A stretch of DNA of 64,000 nt from Comamonas testosteroni. Lineage in GTDB: Bacteria > Pseudomonadota > Gammaproteobacteria > Burkholderiales > Burkholderiaceae_C. Both the position numbers and the translations under genes were made by a program. Each line of letters starts with the position of its first letter. The first letter of the stretch is position 1. A model generated the notes under the pieces. It made no database searches. It was not told where the DNA came from and saw only the letters and a program-made list of their open reading frames with translations. This document shows positions 32,087 to 40,452 of the stretch, in pieces. Location: positions 1,550,001 through 1,614,000 of the forward strand of contig CP044131.1 in assembly GCA_008727115.1 (NCBI GenBank), in the 5' to 3' direction.

Positions 32087-33229
32087 TCAGCAGGTGGTTA
32101 AACGCCCGGAGGTGATCTTTTCCAAGTGGGCGCAGCCGGTCTGAGCCATGACCAGTTCCAGCTCGGCACGCAGCAAATACAGCATATGGGCCACACCCAG
32201 CATGCCGGCCGTGGCCAGGGCATGCATCTGTGGGCGGCCGACCATGACGGCGCTGGCCCCTAGGGCGATGGCTTTGAACACATCGGTGCCCAGGCGCACG
32301 CCGCTGTCCATCAACACGGGGATCGAGACGGGTAGAGCGGCGCGAATGGCGGGCAGCACTTCCAGTGGTGATACCGCACCATCCAGCACACGCCCACCGT
32401 GATTGGAAACCACGACAGCATCCGCTCCCAGCTCAACGACTTTGGTCGCGGCTTGGGCCGAGAGCACGCCTTTGACAATCAGCGGCAGCCGGGTCTGCTC
32501 ACGCAGCCAGACCAGATCGTCCCAGCTGGGCGTGGTCTGAGCCAGCGCTGTGCCAAACAGAATGTGCTCGCTCATCAGGTCACCGCTCTGGCGCTGCTGC
32601 GGCATGCCGCGAAGATTCACGGCTTCCACGCCGGGCGGCAGTGGGTAGCTGGAGCGCTTGATATGGGCGTCTACCGTCCAGACCAAGGCCTGATAACCCG
32701 CCGCTTCGGCGCGGCGAGTCAGCTGCAGCGTGTGCTCGCGCGATGGCTGCTGGTAGAGCTGAAACCATAGCGGGCCGCTGCGCCCCAGCTCCTGATGGCT
32801 TGCCTGAGCGGCCTGCGAAATCTCTTCCATCGAGTAGCTGGACAAGGTGCTGGCCACCATGCCTGTGCGCATGGCCATGGCAGCCCGGGCGGTCGCCAGC
32901 TCGCCTTCCGGGTGGGCGAGCCTTTGATAGGCCACGGGGGCCAGCAGCACAGGCCATTCAAGGCTCTGTCCAAGCAGGCTTTGTCGCGTATGCGCGCCAG
33001 ACAGGTCGGCCAGCGGCTCGGGGCAGAGGCGGATGCGGTCGAATGCCTGGCGGTTGTGCGCCAGCGTCAACCCTTGATCGGCGCCGCTTTCAATATGTGC
33101 CCAGGCATGGGCTTCCATATGCTCGCGTGCCAGCCGGGCGTAGTCGGCAAGATTGCTGATGCTGGCCGGGATGCTTTGCAAAGGTGGCTGCACCGGCATG
33201 CCAAGAGTATTGAGAGGTATGGAATTCAT
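32087..33229 (-). CDS. FMN-dependent alpha-hydroxy-acid oxidizing protein
   Basis: A 380-residue TIM-barrel flavoenzyme of the lactate dehydrogenase/glycolate oxidase family. The catalytic His lies in VVSNHGGRVLDGAVSP and the phosphate-binding region in MDSGVRLGTDVFKAIALGA. It oxidises an L-2-hydroxy acid such as lactate, glycolate or mandelate; the substrate is not evident. The start MNSIPLNTLG was preferred over an upstream in-frame start that would add 28 residues unlike the family. No membrane segment is seen, unlike E. coli LldD. Its place within the iron region may be coincidental. Confidence 0.87.
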   Translation of the reverse strand: MNSIPLNTLGMPVQPPLQSIPASISNLADYARLAREHMEAHAWAHIESGADQGLTLAHNRQAFDRIRLCPEPLADLSGAHTRQSLLGQSLEWPVLLAPVAYQRLAHPEGELATARAAMAMRTGMVASTLSSYSMEEISQAAQASHQELGRSGPLWFQLYQQPSREHTLQLTRRAEAAGYQALVWTVDAHIKRSSYPLPPGVEAVNLRGMPQQRQSGDLMSEHILFGTALAQTTPSWDDLVWLREQTRLPLIVKGVLSAQAATKVVELGADAVVVSNHGGRVLDGAVSPLEVLPAIRAALPVSIPVLMDSGVRLGTDVFKAIALGASAVMVGRPQMHALATAGMLGVAHMLYLLRAELELVMAQTGCAHLEKITSGRLTTC

Positions 33230-33278
33230 TGCAGGTGCATTCAAAAAGCGAAATCCAAGGTGTGTCGCGCGCCAATGA

Positions 33279-33376
33279 AAACTGGCGTAACCCATGCAAG
33301 AGACAGCCAGCAAGGGCCGCCCCGCAGCAAAGGCTGTCGTCCCCCTCGGAGGGAAGCGGCAACGCCGCTCAGGGGG
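33279..33376 (-). repeat. R1 intergenic repeat, downstream of the PiuC gene
   Basis: It begins immediately at the stop codon of the PiuC-type gene (TAG then CCCCCTGAGCGGC on the coding strand) and runs to AACTGGCGTAACCC, with the usual stem-loops. Confidence 0.65.
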
Positions 33377-34057
33377 CTATGCTTCGCTCCACATCCGCAA
33401 GAGATTGTGATAGGTGCCGGACAGCGCCGCGACGCGCGGGTGTTCGGGCTGCTCTGCGGTGAGGCCCTGAATGCTCTGGTCCAGGTCAAACAGCAGGCGG
33501 CGCTGCTCGGCGGACTTGATCAGGCTTTGCGTCCAGAAAAACGAGGCATAACGCGTACCACGCGTGACGGGGTTGACGCGGTGCAGGCTGGTGCCGGGGT
33601 AGACGATGGCATCGCCTGCGGCAAGCTTGACGCTTTGCTGGCCGAACGTGTCCTCCACAACCAGCTCGCCGCCTTCGTACTCCTCGGGGTCGCTGAAAAA
33701 GACGGTGGTGGAAATATCGGTTCTGACCTTGATGGCCGTGCCGGGAATGGTGAAGAAAGCGTTGTCGATATGGTTTCCGTAGGTGTCACCGCCTTCATAC
33801 CGGTTAAAGCGTGGCGGCAAGACCTTGAACGGCAGGGCTGCCGACATGAACAGCGGGTTGCGGCCAAGCCGGTCCAGCAGCAGATCGCCAATTTGCTGGC
33901 CGGTCTGGCTGTCCAGCGGCAGTTGCAGATTGCTTTTGACCTGTGCCGCCACATGGCCGGCCGTGGTGCGACCGTCCTGCCAGGCGGCCGCTTCCAGTGC
34001 CAGGCGGCAGTGGCGAACTTCTTCGGGGGTGAGCAGGGCGGGGATGCGGATCAGCAT
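33377..34057 (-). CDS. PKHD-type Fe(2+)/2-oxoglutarate hydroxylase, PiuC/YbiX family
   Basis: A 226-residue dioxygenase. The iron ligands HxD and distal H are visible in [10 protein letters not shown] (about residues 94-103) and [15 protein letters not shown], with the Arg that binds 2-oxoglutarate. The family occurs beside catecholate siderophore receptors (E. coli fiu-ybiX, Pseudomonas piuA-piuC) and is iron regulated. The receptor gene lies just upstream here. Its substrate is unknown; siderophore modification is the usual inference. Confidence 0.93.
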   Translation of the reverse strand: MLIRIPALLTPEEVRHCRLALEAAAWQDGRTTAGHVAAQVKSNLQLPLDSQTGQQIGDLLLDRLGRNPLFMSAALPFKVLPPRFNRYEGGDTYGNHIDNAFFTIPGTAIKVRTDISTTVFFSDPEEYEGGELVVEDTFGQQSVKLAAGDAIVYPGTSLHRVNPVTRGTRYASFFWTQSLIKSAEQRRLLFDLDQSIQGLTAEQPEHPRVAALSGTYHNLLRMWSEA

Positions 34058-34084
34058 GGCGGTTGGGGTAGCTCAATCGGTTGA

Positions 34085-34150
34085 AATTTTGGAGCTTTAA
34101 TAAACATAGCTGCTTGCGCTTGTCTTGTATGGGTTTCAGGCTGTTATTGC
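34085..34150. repeat. R3 hairpin repeat upstream of the PiuC gene
   Basis: AACATAGCTGCTTGCGCTTG then TCTTGTATGG and CAGGCTGTT match the R3 layout. It occupies part of the 306-base gap between the dioxygenase and the receptor; the rest holds the receptor terminator. Confidence 0.45.
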
Positions 34151-34253
34151 ATTGAAATCCTTGAGGCAAAGGCGAAGTTAGCTATGGTTTTAAAGCGTCG
34201 GTACAAGCTGTAAAAAGAAATTCCGGCTTCGCAAAGAGGCAAGTGTGCATGTA

Positions 34254-34290
34254 AAAAGCCCCGCTGGCATCAGGAGCTTGCGGGGCTTCA
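34254..34290 (-). terminator. Terminator after the siderophore receptor
   Basis: AGCCCCGC/GCGGGGCT stem with an inner imperfect loop; on the minus strand it is followed by TTTTTA. Confidence 0.75.
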
Positions 34291-34363
34291 GGGCATGGTT
34301 TTCAGCCAGACTGCGCTATATCAAGCGCAGGCGAGACTGTCATGACGCCTGTGAGTCCATGAA

Positions 34364-36619
34364 TCAGTACATGAACTTGAGCGAAGCCACGGCCGAGCGG
34401 CCAGCGCCCATGTTGGCGTAGTGGGGCGAGCGCACGCCGGTGTAGTAGACCTTGTTGCCCAGGTTGTAGACGTTCAGCTGGAAGCTCAGGTTCTTGTCGA
34501 TCTGATAGGCCATCATCGCGTCGTAGCGGGCATAGCCGGAGGCACCCTTGGTCACGATGCCGCCATCGCTGCCCACGGCATAGCTGGCGTTCACGCTGCT
34601 CTGTGCTGTCACTCCCAGGCCCAGGGTGAGCTTGGACATGGGCTTGTAGCTGGTCCACAGGCTGAAGCTGTGCTTGGGTGTGTTGGTGAAGGGCTGGCCA
34701 TTGGCCACAGCGCCGATGCCGGCGTTCTTTTGCTCGCTGTCCATGAAGGTGTAGCCGCCGAACACGCTCAGGTTGGACAGGATCTGGCCGGTGAAGCCCA
34801 GCTCCAGACCATTGACAACCTTGTCGCCCCCCATATAGGTGCCGGTTGCGTCGGAGATGCGGACATTGCTCACTTCGTTGCGGAAGACGGCTGCAGTCAG
34901 GTTCATGCGCTTGTCGAGCAGATCCCACTTGGTGCCCAGCTCGATGGACTTGGTCTTCTCGGGCTTGAGGTCAGCCAGCGCTGCGGTGGTAGTGGTCAGG
35001 TCTTCGCTGCCATTGCCCAGAGTCGAGCCGCCGGGGCGCGAAGAAGTGCCGATGCTGGCATAGATGCTGCCATTGGCTGCTGGCTTGTAGACCACGCCCA
35101 ACTGGTAGTTGAAAAGGGTGTCGCTGCGGCTCAGGTCATAGGCCGGATAGTTGTTGGGTGCGCGGCCGCCAGCGGGGCCGGAGGCGCTCAGCTTGTAGTG
35201 ATCCACGCGCAGGCCTGCATTCACCAGCCACTGCTCGTTGAGCTTCAGCGTGTCAAAGCCGTACAGGGCCACGGTGTCGATCTTGTTGACAGTTGCCTGT
35301 GCAGGCAGGGTCACAGGGATATCCCATACCGCATTGGCACCGCTGGGGTTGCTCAAGGTGGTGCACCAGGGGTCAGACACCGCAGTGCAGCTGCCGCCGC
35401 TTTGAATGGCGCCGGAGCGCACATCTGCCTTTTCCTTGGACAGCTCCAGGCCAAAAGCGTAGGTGTGACCGATGGAGCCAGTCTGCTCCTTGCCGGTGAA
35501 TTCGGTCACGTTCTGCAATGTGGTGGTGTCGGATACACGTGCGTTGCCACGGCGCCAGACAAAGCCATTGATGGCGTTGCCCTTGGAGTCGTCAGGCTGG
35601 GTCCAGACATAGTCCTGCTTGGTCTTGCTGTAGCGCAGGCTGTTGCGGATCTTGTTGGTGTCGGTGAACTTGTGCGTGACCGAGGCGGTGAACAGATCGC
35701 TCTTTTCCTTCTCGAAGTCACGGTTGTGCAGGCCGTACCAGTTGGCGCGGTCATTGCCATAAGTGGGGCGCACTGTGCTGCCGCCAGGCAGCTTGCCCAT
35801 GGCGCCATTGCTGTACAGGTAAGGCACGCCGCCATCGGGCGTGTTGTCTGTCTGCAGATGCTGCCAGGCCAGTGTCACTTCGGTGGCGGTGCCCATGCCG
35901 AAGGTCACGGTGGGAGCAATGCCCCAGCGCTTGTTGTCGGGGCCGTTGCGACCGGGAACGTCGGCGCTGTGGCCCATGGCGTTCAGGCGAATGCCGGTGG
36001 TCTCGTTGATCTTGCGGTTGATGTCCAGCGTGCCGCGCAGATAGTTGTCGGTGCCCAGGCCCACGTCGCCCGAGATGAAGTTCTCGTTCTTGGCCTTCTT
36101 GGTGGTCAGGTTGATGGAGCCGCCGGCGCCACCACGGCCTGCATAGGCCGAGTCCGCACCCTTGATGACTTCCACCGATTCCAGATTGAACACTTCGCGT
36201 GTGCCGGCAGCGATGTCGCGCATGCCATCCACAAAAGTGCTGGACTGGGCGTCCATGCCGCGGATGAAGGGCTGGTCACCGGAGGGGTTGCCGCCTTCGC
36301 CGTTGCCGAAGGTGATACCGGGGGTGGACTTCAGGGCTTCTTGCAGGCTGGTGGCACCAGTTTGCTTGATCAGCTCTTCATTGATGATCTGAACGGTCTT
36401 GGGAGTGTCCAGGAGAGGGGCGGTGAACTTGCCCTGGCTGCTGGATTCGGCCTTGAAGGCGTTTTCGGCAGCCGCTTCCACGTTGACGGTGGAAAGAGTA
36501 GTTTCCTGCTGAGCCATCGCGCTGGCGCCAATCAGGCACAGGCCTGTGGCAATCACGATTTGCTTGAGCTCGCAGCGCAAGCCGTTGGAGTCGGTCGGAG
36601 TCAGTTGGTTGTTGGACAT
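34364..36619 (-). CDS. TonB-dependent siderophore receptor, catecholate (Fiu/PiuA) type
   Basis: A 751-residue outer-membrane barrel. It begins MSNNQLTPTD, with a signal-like segment ending ASAMA near residue 38, then the TonB box region ETTLSTVNV, the plug domain (PKTVQIINEELIKQTGATSL, FIRGMDAQSSTFVDGMRD) and the C-terminal barrel ending in F-M-Y (aromatic terminus). A PiuC-type dioxygenase gene follows on the same strand, as in fiu-ybiX. A Fur box precedes the start. The longer upstream in-frame extension would cover the Fur box and is rejected. Confidence 0.93.
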   Translation of the reverse strand: MSNNQLTPTDSNGLRCELKQIVIATGLCLIGASAMAQQETTLSTVNVEAAAENAFKAESSSQGKFTAPLLDTPKTVQIINEELIKQTGATSLQEALKSTPGITFGNGEGGNPSGDQPFIRGMDAQSSTFVDGMRDIAAGTREVFNLESVEVIKGADSAYAGRGGAGGSINLTTKKAKNENFISGDVGLGTDNYLRGTLDINRKINETTGIRLNAMGHSADVPGRNGPDNKRWGIAPTVTFGMGTATEVTLAWQHLQTDNTPDGGVPYLYSNGAMGKLPGGSTVRPTYGNDRANWYGLHNRDFEKEKSDLFTASVTHKFTDTNKIRNSLRYSKTKQDYVWTQPDDSKGNAINGFVWRRGNARVSDTTTLQNVTEFTGKEQTGSIGHTYAFGLELSKEKADVRSGAIQSGGSCTAVSDPWCTTLSNPSGANAVWDIPVTLPAQATVNKIDTVALYGFDTLKLNEQWLVNAGLRVDHYKLSASGPAGGRAPNNYPAYDLSRSDTLFNYQLGVVYKPAANGSIYASIGTSSRPGGSTLGNGSEDLTTTTAALADLKPEKTKSIELGTKWDLLDKRMNLTAAVFRNEVSNVRISDATGTYMGGDKVVNGLELGFTGQILSNLSVFGGYTFMDSEQKNAGIGAVANGQPFTNTPKHSFSLWTSYKPMSKLTLGLGVTAQSSVNASYAVGSDGGIVTKGASGYARYDAMMAYQIDKNLSFQLNVYNLGNKVYYTGVRSPHYANMGAGRSAVASLKFMY

Positions 36620-36668
36620 GCTTTTGATGATGAGTCGGTTTTTTTGAAAAAGCGTGCGAATTCTAGGT

Positions 36669-36691
36669 GATATTGATAATAATTCTCGATA
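36669..36691 (-). promoter_or_regulatory. Fur box between receptor and PepSY gene
   Basis: GATATTGATAATAATTCTCG closely matches the Fur consensus, about 50-72 bases upstream of the receptor ATG. It is the only clear Fur site in the 359-base divergent gap (36620-36978) and may also govern the plus-strand cluster. The rest of the gap shows no gene. Confidence 0.75.
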
Positions 36692-36978
36692 CGATTCAAT
36701 AATTGAAAGATTGAACTTCATGTTTGTTGCTCCTTGGCAACAATTTGAGGCCACAGTGGCCAAGGCATATGAGGGCAAGAAGGTGCTGAAAGCCTCAACG
36801 GGCTTGAGGCAAATGAGGCTGCTTTGTTTACGCTAGGTAAAGTAAATAGAAGTGATATGCATTTAGAATTCTGCGCTACTAGAATGCCGCCTTGCTGTGC
36901 AGACATGGCTGGGCTCTGTAGCACCATGCGGCACTGGCCGGCTTGGTCCGGTGGCGATGCAATCCCCGAAAGTTTTGA

Positions 36979-37629
36979 ATGACCGCGGCAACCCCCAACG
37001 CTCCACAGCGGGCGTATTGGCTCAAAAAATTACATGAATGGCACTGGATCAGCTCCGCCATCTGCCTGATCGGCATGCTGTTGTTTGCAGTGACGGGTTT
37101 CACTTTGAATCACGCAGGGCAGATCGAGTCCAAGCCCAAAGTGGAAACACGCGATGCGCAGCTGCCCGAAGATTTGTTGAAAAAACTGCAGGAAGCCCAG
37201 GCCCAGAGTGCGGAGGCAGCTAGCAATACCGTAGTGAGCGTGCCTGCCGAAGTGGATGGCTGGCTGAAGCAGCAGATCAAGGTCAGTGCCAAGGGCTTTG
37301 CGGTGGAGTGGAGCGAAGACGAGGCCTATGTGGCCATGCCGCGCCCAGGTGGAGATGCCTGGCTGCGTGTGGATTTAAAAGAAGGTGAAGTGGAGTACGA
37401 AACCACTGACCGTGGCTGGATTTCCTACCTCAACGACTTGCACAAGGGACGCAACACCGGCGCTGCCTGGAGCTTGTTCCTTGATGTTTTTGCGATTGGC
37501 TGTCTGGTGTTCTGTCTCACGGGCCTGCTGATCCTGAAGATGCATGCGCAGCGCAGGCCCATGACATGGCCCATGGTGGGGCTGGGTTTTGTGCTCCCTG
37601 TGCTGCTTTTATTGCTGCTGGTGCATTGA
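36979..37629 (+). CDS. PepSY-associated transmembrane protein
   Basis: A 216-residue inner-membrane protein with an N-terminal helix (ISSAICLIGMLLFAVTGFTL), a periplasmic PepSY-like region of about 100 residues and two C-terminal helices. Histidines adjoin the membrane (LHEWHW, LNHAG, LHKG), as in PepSY proteins thought to bind heme and carry electrons across the membrane. First gene of the cluster divergent from the siderophore receptor. Likely role: electron transfer from the cytosolic reductase to the periplasm. Confidence 0.85.
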   Translation: MTAATPNAPQRAYWLKKLHEWHWISSAICLIGMLLFAVTGFTLNHAGQIESKPKVETRDAQLPEDLLKKLQEAQAQSAEAASNTVVSVPAEVDGWLKQQIKVSAKGFAVEWSEDEAYVAMPRPGGDAWLRVDLKEGEVEYETTDRGWISYLNDLHKGRNTGAAWSLFLDVFAIGCLVFCLTGLLILKMHAQRRPMTWPMVGLGFVLPVLLLLLLVH

Positions 37630-37715
37630 TGGCATGCCCACCTGAGGCGCTGCGCGCATTCCCTCAAAGGGGACAAAGCCTTGCTGGCTGTCTCTGAGTC
37701 GGGCAGTGACCGTTT
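37630..37715 (+). repeat. R1 intergenic repeat (degenerate), downstream of the PepSY gene
   Basis: It starts within 15 bases of the stop; recognisable blocks are CCTGAGGCGCTGCGCGC, AAGGGGAC and CCTTGCTGGCTGTCTCTGAG. The CCCCCTC stem is decayed. An R3-like fragment (TAGCAGCTATTGAATT) follows. Confidence 0.5.
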
Positions 37716-37757
37716 TGTGGGCGTGTAGCAGCTATTGAATTTTGTGAAGGAAGATAG

Positions 37758-38279
37758 ATGGCGAAGCGGATTTTCAAGACCTCGGTAGCGCTGAGTGCCG
37801 TGGTAGGCCTGCCGGCAATCGCAGCTGGTCTGGATGTAACGGTGACGGTGCCTCAGTTGCAGGTGGCGGAGTACCACAAGCCTTATGTGGCGGTCTGGCT
37901 GGAAAAAGCCGATGGTTCAGTGGCAGCCAACCTGTCCGTCTGGTATGACGTGAAGTTGAAAAATGCCGAGGGCACGAAGTGGCTTAAGGACATGCGCCAG
38001 TGGTGGCGTCGCACGGGCCGCGAACTGAGCTTCCCTGTGGACGGCGTGACTCAACCGACCAAGCCAGTGGGCACGCATGCGCTGTCGTTTACCGAAGGCA
38101 AGAACCCTCTGCCCAAGTTGGCAGCTGGCCAATACAAGCTGATGGTGGAGGCGGCCCGTGAAGTCGGCGGTCGCGAGCTGGTGTCCATCCCCTTTGAGTG
38201 GCCGGCCAAGCAGGCCTCCAGCCTGAGCGCTACCGGCAAGACGGAGTTGGGTGAGATCAAGCTGAACGTCACCCCCTGA
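37758..38279 (+). CDS. DUF2271 periplasmic protein, possible flavinylation substrate
   Basis: A 173-residue protein with a Sec signal peptide (MAKRIFKTSVALSAVVGLPA, cleavage about residue 23) and a DUF2271 domain. Residues 95-103 read DGVTQPTKP, where DUF2271 proteins that I recall carry a GAT-type flavin attachment site; the Thr (101) is kept but GA is replaced by QP. In the context PepSY, DUF4198, ApbE and a flavin reductase it may carry a covalent FMN and pass electrons to ferric siderophores. The stop codon lies inside the following R1 repeat (CCCCCTGAGC). Confidence 0.83.
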   Translation: MAKRIFKTSVALSAVVGLPAIAAGLDVTVTVPQLQVAEYHKPYVAVWLEKADGSVAANLSVWYDVKLKNAEGTKWLKDMRQWWRRTGRELSFPVDGVTQPTKPVGTHALSFTEGKNPLPKLAAGQYKLMVEAAREVGGRELVSIPFEWPAKQASSLSATGKTELGEIKLNVTP

Positions 38280-38384
38280 GCGGCTTTGCCGCTTCCCCCT
38301 CTCTCGCTACGCGGGAGGGGGACGATGCCCTTGCCGCGAGGCGGCTCTTGCTCGGCATCTCTGATGTTGGGTTGCGCCAGTTTT
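38277..38384 (+). repeat. R1 intergenic repeat, containing the DUF2271 stop codon
   Basis: A well-preserved copy: CCCCCTGAGCGGC, GCCGCTTCCCCCTCTC, GGAGGGGGACGATG, GAGGCGGCTCTTGC, GTTGCGCCAGTTTTT. The TGA of the first block is the gene's stop codon. Confidence 0.7.
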
Positions 38385-38455
38385 TAGCGTGTTGCAGATG
38401 GCGCAGCACCTTTCCTGTTTCGATTTGTCATCCTTTCTGTTTTCAAGGACCCGAT

Positions 38456-39256
38456 ATGAAGTTCAAAACTCGTGCTCTCGTTGCTGCAACTCTGGCTCTG
38501 GCCGCTTTGGGTGCGCAGGCCCATGACATCTGGTTCAAGCCTTCGAGCACCGTGCTGTCCAAGTCGGACTGGGTGACGGTGGATGCTGCGGTGTCCAATG
38601 ATGTGTTCTTCTTCAACCACCGTCCCCTGGGCCTGGATGCCGTGAAGGTGAGCGCACCCGATGGTGCTGCTGTAGAAATGAAGAACGTCGCCAAGGGCGA
38701 GCTGCGCAGCGTCTTTGACTTCAAGCCCGAGCAGACCGGCACGCACCGCGTGACCATGCTGATGACAGGCGTGATGGGCAGCTACAAGGATGCCAAGGGT
38801 CAGCCCAAGCGCGCGCGCGGTTCGCTGGAAGAGGTGCTCAAGCAGATTCCTGCCGACGCCAAGGATGTGCGGGTAATCGAAAACCTGCGCCGCATGGAAA
38901 CCTTTGTATCTCTGGGCAAGCCTTCGGCCCTGGCGCTGACCGGCAAGGGGCTGGAGCTCAAGCCTGTGACGCACCCCAATGATCTGGTGGCCAGCGAAGA
39001 GGCTACTTTTGAATTTCATATCGATGGCAAGCCTGCTGCAGACCTGGAGCTGGAGTTGGTGGCCGACGGAATTCGCTACCGCGACGGCGTAGATGCCATG
39101 AAACTCAAGACCGATGCCAAGGGACAGGTTTCGATCAAGTTCCCCCGTGCGGGCCTGTTCTGGCTGAACACCGACTTCACGGACAAGAAGACCAGCATCG
39201 CCAAGGCGACCGAGCGCCGCCTGAGCTATATCGCGACGCTGGAAGTGCTGCCCTAA
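38456..39256 (+). CDS. DUF4198 periplasmic protein
   Basis: A 266-residue protein with signal peptide MKFKTRALVAATLALAALGA then HDIWFKPSS. The His at the mature N-terminus plus the DUF4198 Ig-like fold resembles the metal-binding NikK/CbiK-like family (HD.W motif). Start chosen for the signal peptide. It sits in the siderophore-reduction cluster; metal binding or capture of released iron is an inference. Confidence 0.85.
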   Translation: MKFKTRALVAATLALAALGAQAHDIWFKPSSTVLSKSDWVTVDAAVSNDVFFFNHRPLGLDAVKVSAPDGAAVEMKNVAKGELRSVFDFKPEQTGTHRVTMLMTGVMGSYKDAKGQPKRARGSLEEVLKQIPADAKDVRVIENLRRMETFVSLGKPSALALTGKGLELKPVTHPNDLVASEEATFEFHIDGKPAADLELELVADGIRYRDGVDAMKLKTDAKGQVSIKFPRAGLFWLNTDFTDKKTSIAKATERRLSYIATLEVLP

Positions 39257-39258
39257 GG

Positions 39259-39290
39259 CAAAAAACCTGTTGATGCGTCAACGGGTTTTT
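39259..39290 (+). terminator. Terminator after the DUF4198 gene
   Basis: AAACCTGTTGA pairs with TCAACGGGTTT (one T-G pair) and is followed by TTTTTG. It suggests that apbE has its own promoter or depends on read-through. Confidence 0.7.
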
Positions 39291-39354
39291 GCAAGTGCGC
39301 GCCCGATCTGGGCGCGTTGTTGTTTTCACTTTCGCTCATTTTTTGAATACAGCC

Positions 39355-40452
39355 ATGACGACCACGCCGCGTGTGCGCTTTGATGCCAGTCTCTGGCAAC
39401 TGCCTCCATCGACCACTGAAAGGTCAGGGGCGGCGGTGAATTTTGGCGTTCAGCGCTGGCAGCCCGCAAGCATGCAGCACCAGCAGGATGGGCGTATTCA
39501 TCACCTGTCTGGCCAGACCATGGGAACCCATTGGTCGCTGCGTCTGGTCAATCCGGATTACCTGCCCATGGAGCCGGTGCAGGCCACGCTGCAGCAGGTG
39601 CTTGACGAAGTGATTGCCCAGATGAGCAATTGGGAGGCGGACTCATTGATTACCCGGTTTAACCGGTTAAAACCGGGTCAAATGCTTGATGTGCCTGCGG
39701 AGTTTGCTCATGTTCTGGAAGCGGCTTTGCTCTGGGCCACGCGTTCGGGGGGCGCCATGGACCCGAGCATGGGGGCGTTGGTTTCGCTGTGGGGTTTTGG
39801 GCCGCGTCAGAACCCTTTGGCTGCACACCGGGGACAGACTCCGGCACAGGCCGATATCGAGCGCTTGCTGCAACGCAGCGGCTACCGCCATCTGCGCTGG
39901 AATGCGCAGGCTTTGCAACTGCAGCAGAGCGGTGGTCTGGAGCTGGATTTTTGCGGTATTGCCAAGGGCTTTGCCGTCGATTGGGTCGTGCAAAGACTGC
40001 AGGCCGAGGGCTGGGCTGCAGGACTGTTCGAGATTGGCGGCGAGTTGCGCTGCTGGGGCCAGCGACCCGATGAGCGGCCCTGGCAGGTGCAATTGGGTAC
40101 GGGATCTGCCGATGCCGAGCAGCCGCTGGTGGTGCGCCTCAAGGAGGGCGCTTTTGCGACCTCGGGTGACTTCTGGCACCAGTTCACGCTGAACGGGCGG
40201 CGCTACTCGCATACGCTGGACCCGCGTACGGGCTGGCCCGTGAATCATGACCTGGCGAGCGTTACCGTCTTCCATGAGCAATGCATGCATGCCGATGCGC
40301 TGGCGACGGTGCTGACGGTGCTGGGCCCGCTGGAGGGCATGGACTTTGCGCGTCAGCATGAGATTGCGGCCGTGCTGACATCGCATTGCGATTCCGAGGC
40401 CCGCAGGCAGGTGTTCAAGACACCGGCCTGGATCAACCAATTCGAGGCATGA
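39355..40452 (+). CDS. apbE: FAD:protein FMN transferase (ApbE)
   Basis: A 365-residue enzyme that attaches FMN from FAD to Ser/Thr of target proteins. Motifs: TMGTHWSLRL, LDFCGIAKGFAVDW (about residues 199-212), GLFEIGGELRCWG and SHTLDPRTGWP. No signal peptide or lipobox is visible at MTTTPRVRFD, unlike most periplasmic ApbE proteins. It overlaps the next gene by ATGA. The DUF2271 protein of the same cluster is the obvious candidate substrate. Confidence 0.9.
   Translation: MTTTPRVRFDASLWQLPPSTTERSGAAVNFGVQRWQPASMQHQQDGRIHHLSGQTMGTHWSLRLVNPDYLPMEPVQATLQQVLDEVIAQMSNWEADSLITRFNRLKPGQMLDVPAEFAHVLEAALLWATRSGGAMDPSMGALVSLWGFGPRQNPLAAHRGQTPAQADIERLLQRSGYRHLRWNAQALQLQQSGGLELDFCGIAKGFAVDWVVQRLQAEGWAAGLFEIGGELRCWGQRPDERPWQVQLGTGSADAEQPLVVRLKEGAFATSGDFWHQFTLNGRRYSHTLDPRTGWPVNHDLASVTVFHEQCMHADALATVLTVLGPLEGMDFARQHEIAAVLTSHCDSEARRQVFKTPAWINQFEA

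Noticed and set aside
34421-36670. 749-codon open frame antisense to the siderophore receptor
   Set aside because: It is the complement of a clear TonB-dependent receptor; long antisense frames are expected in GC-biased genes, and its translation (His/Gly/Val-rich) shows no domain.
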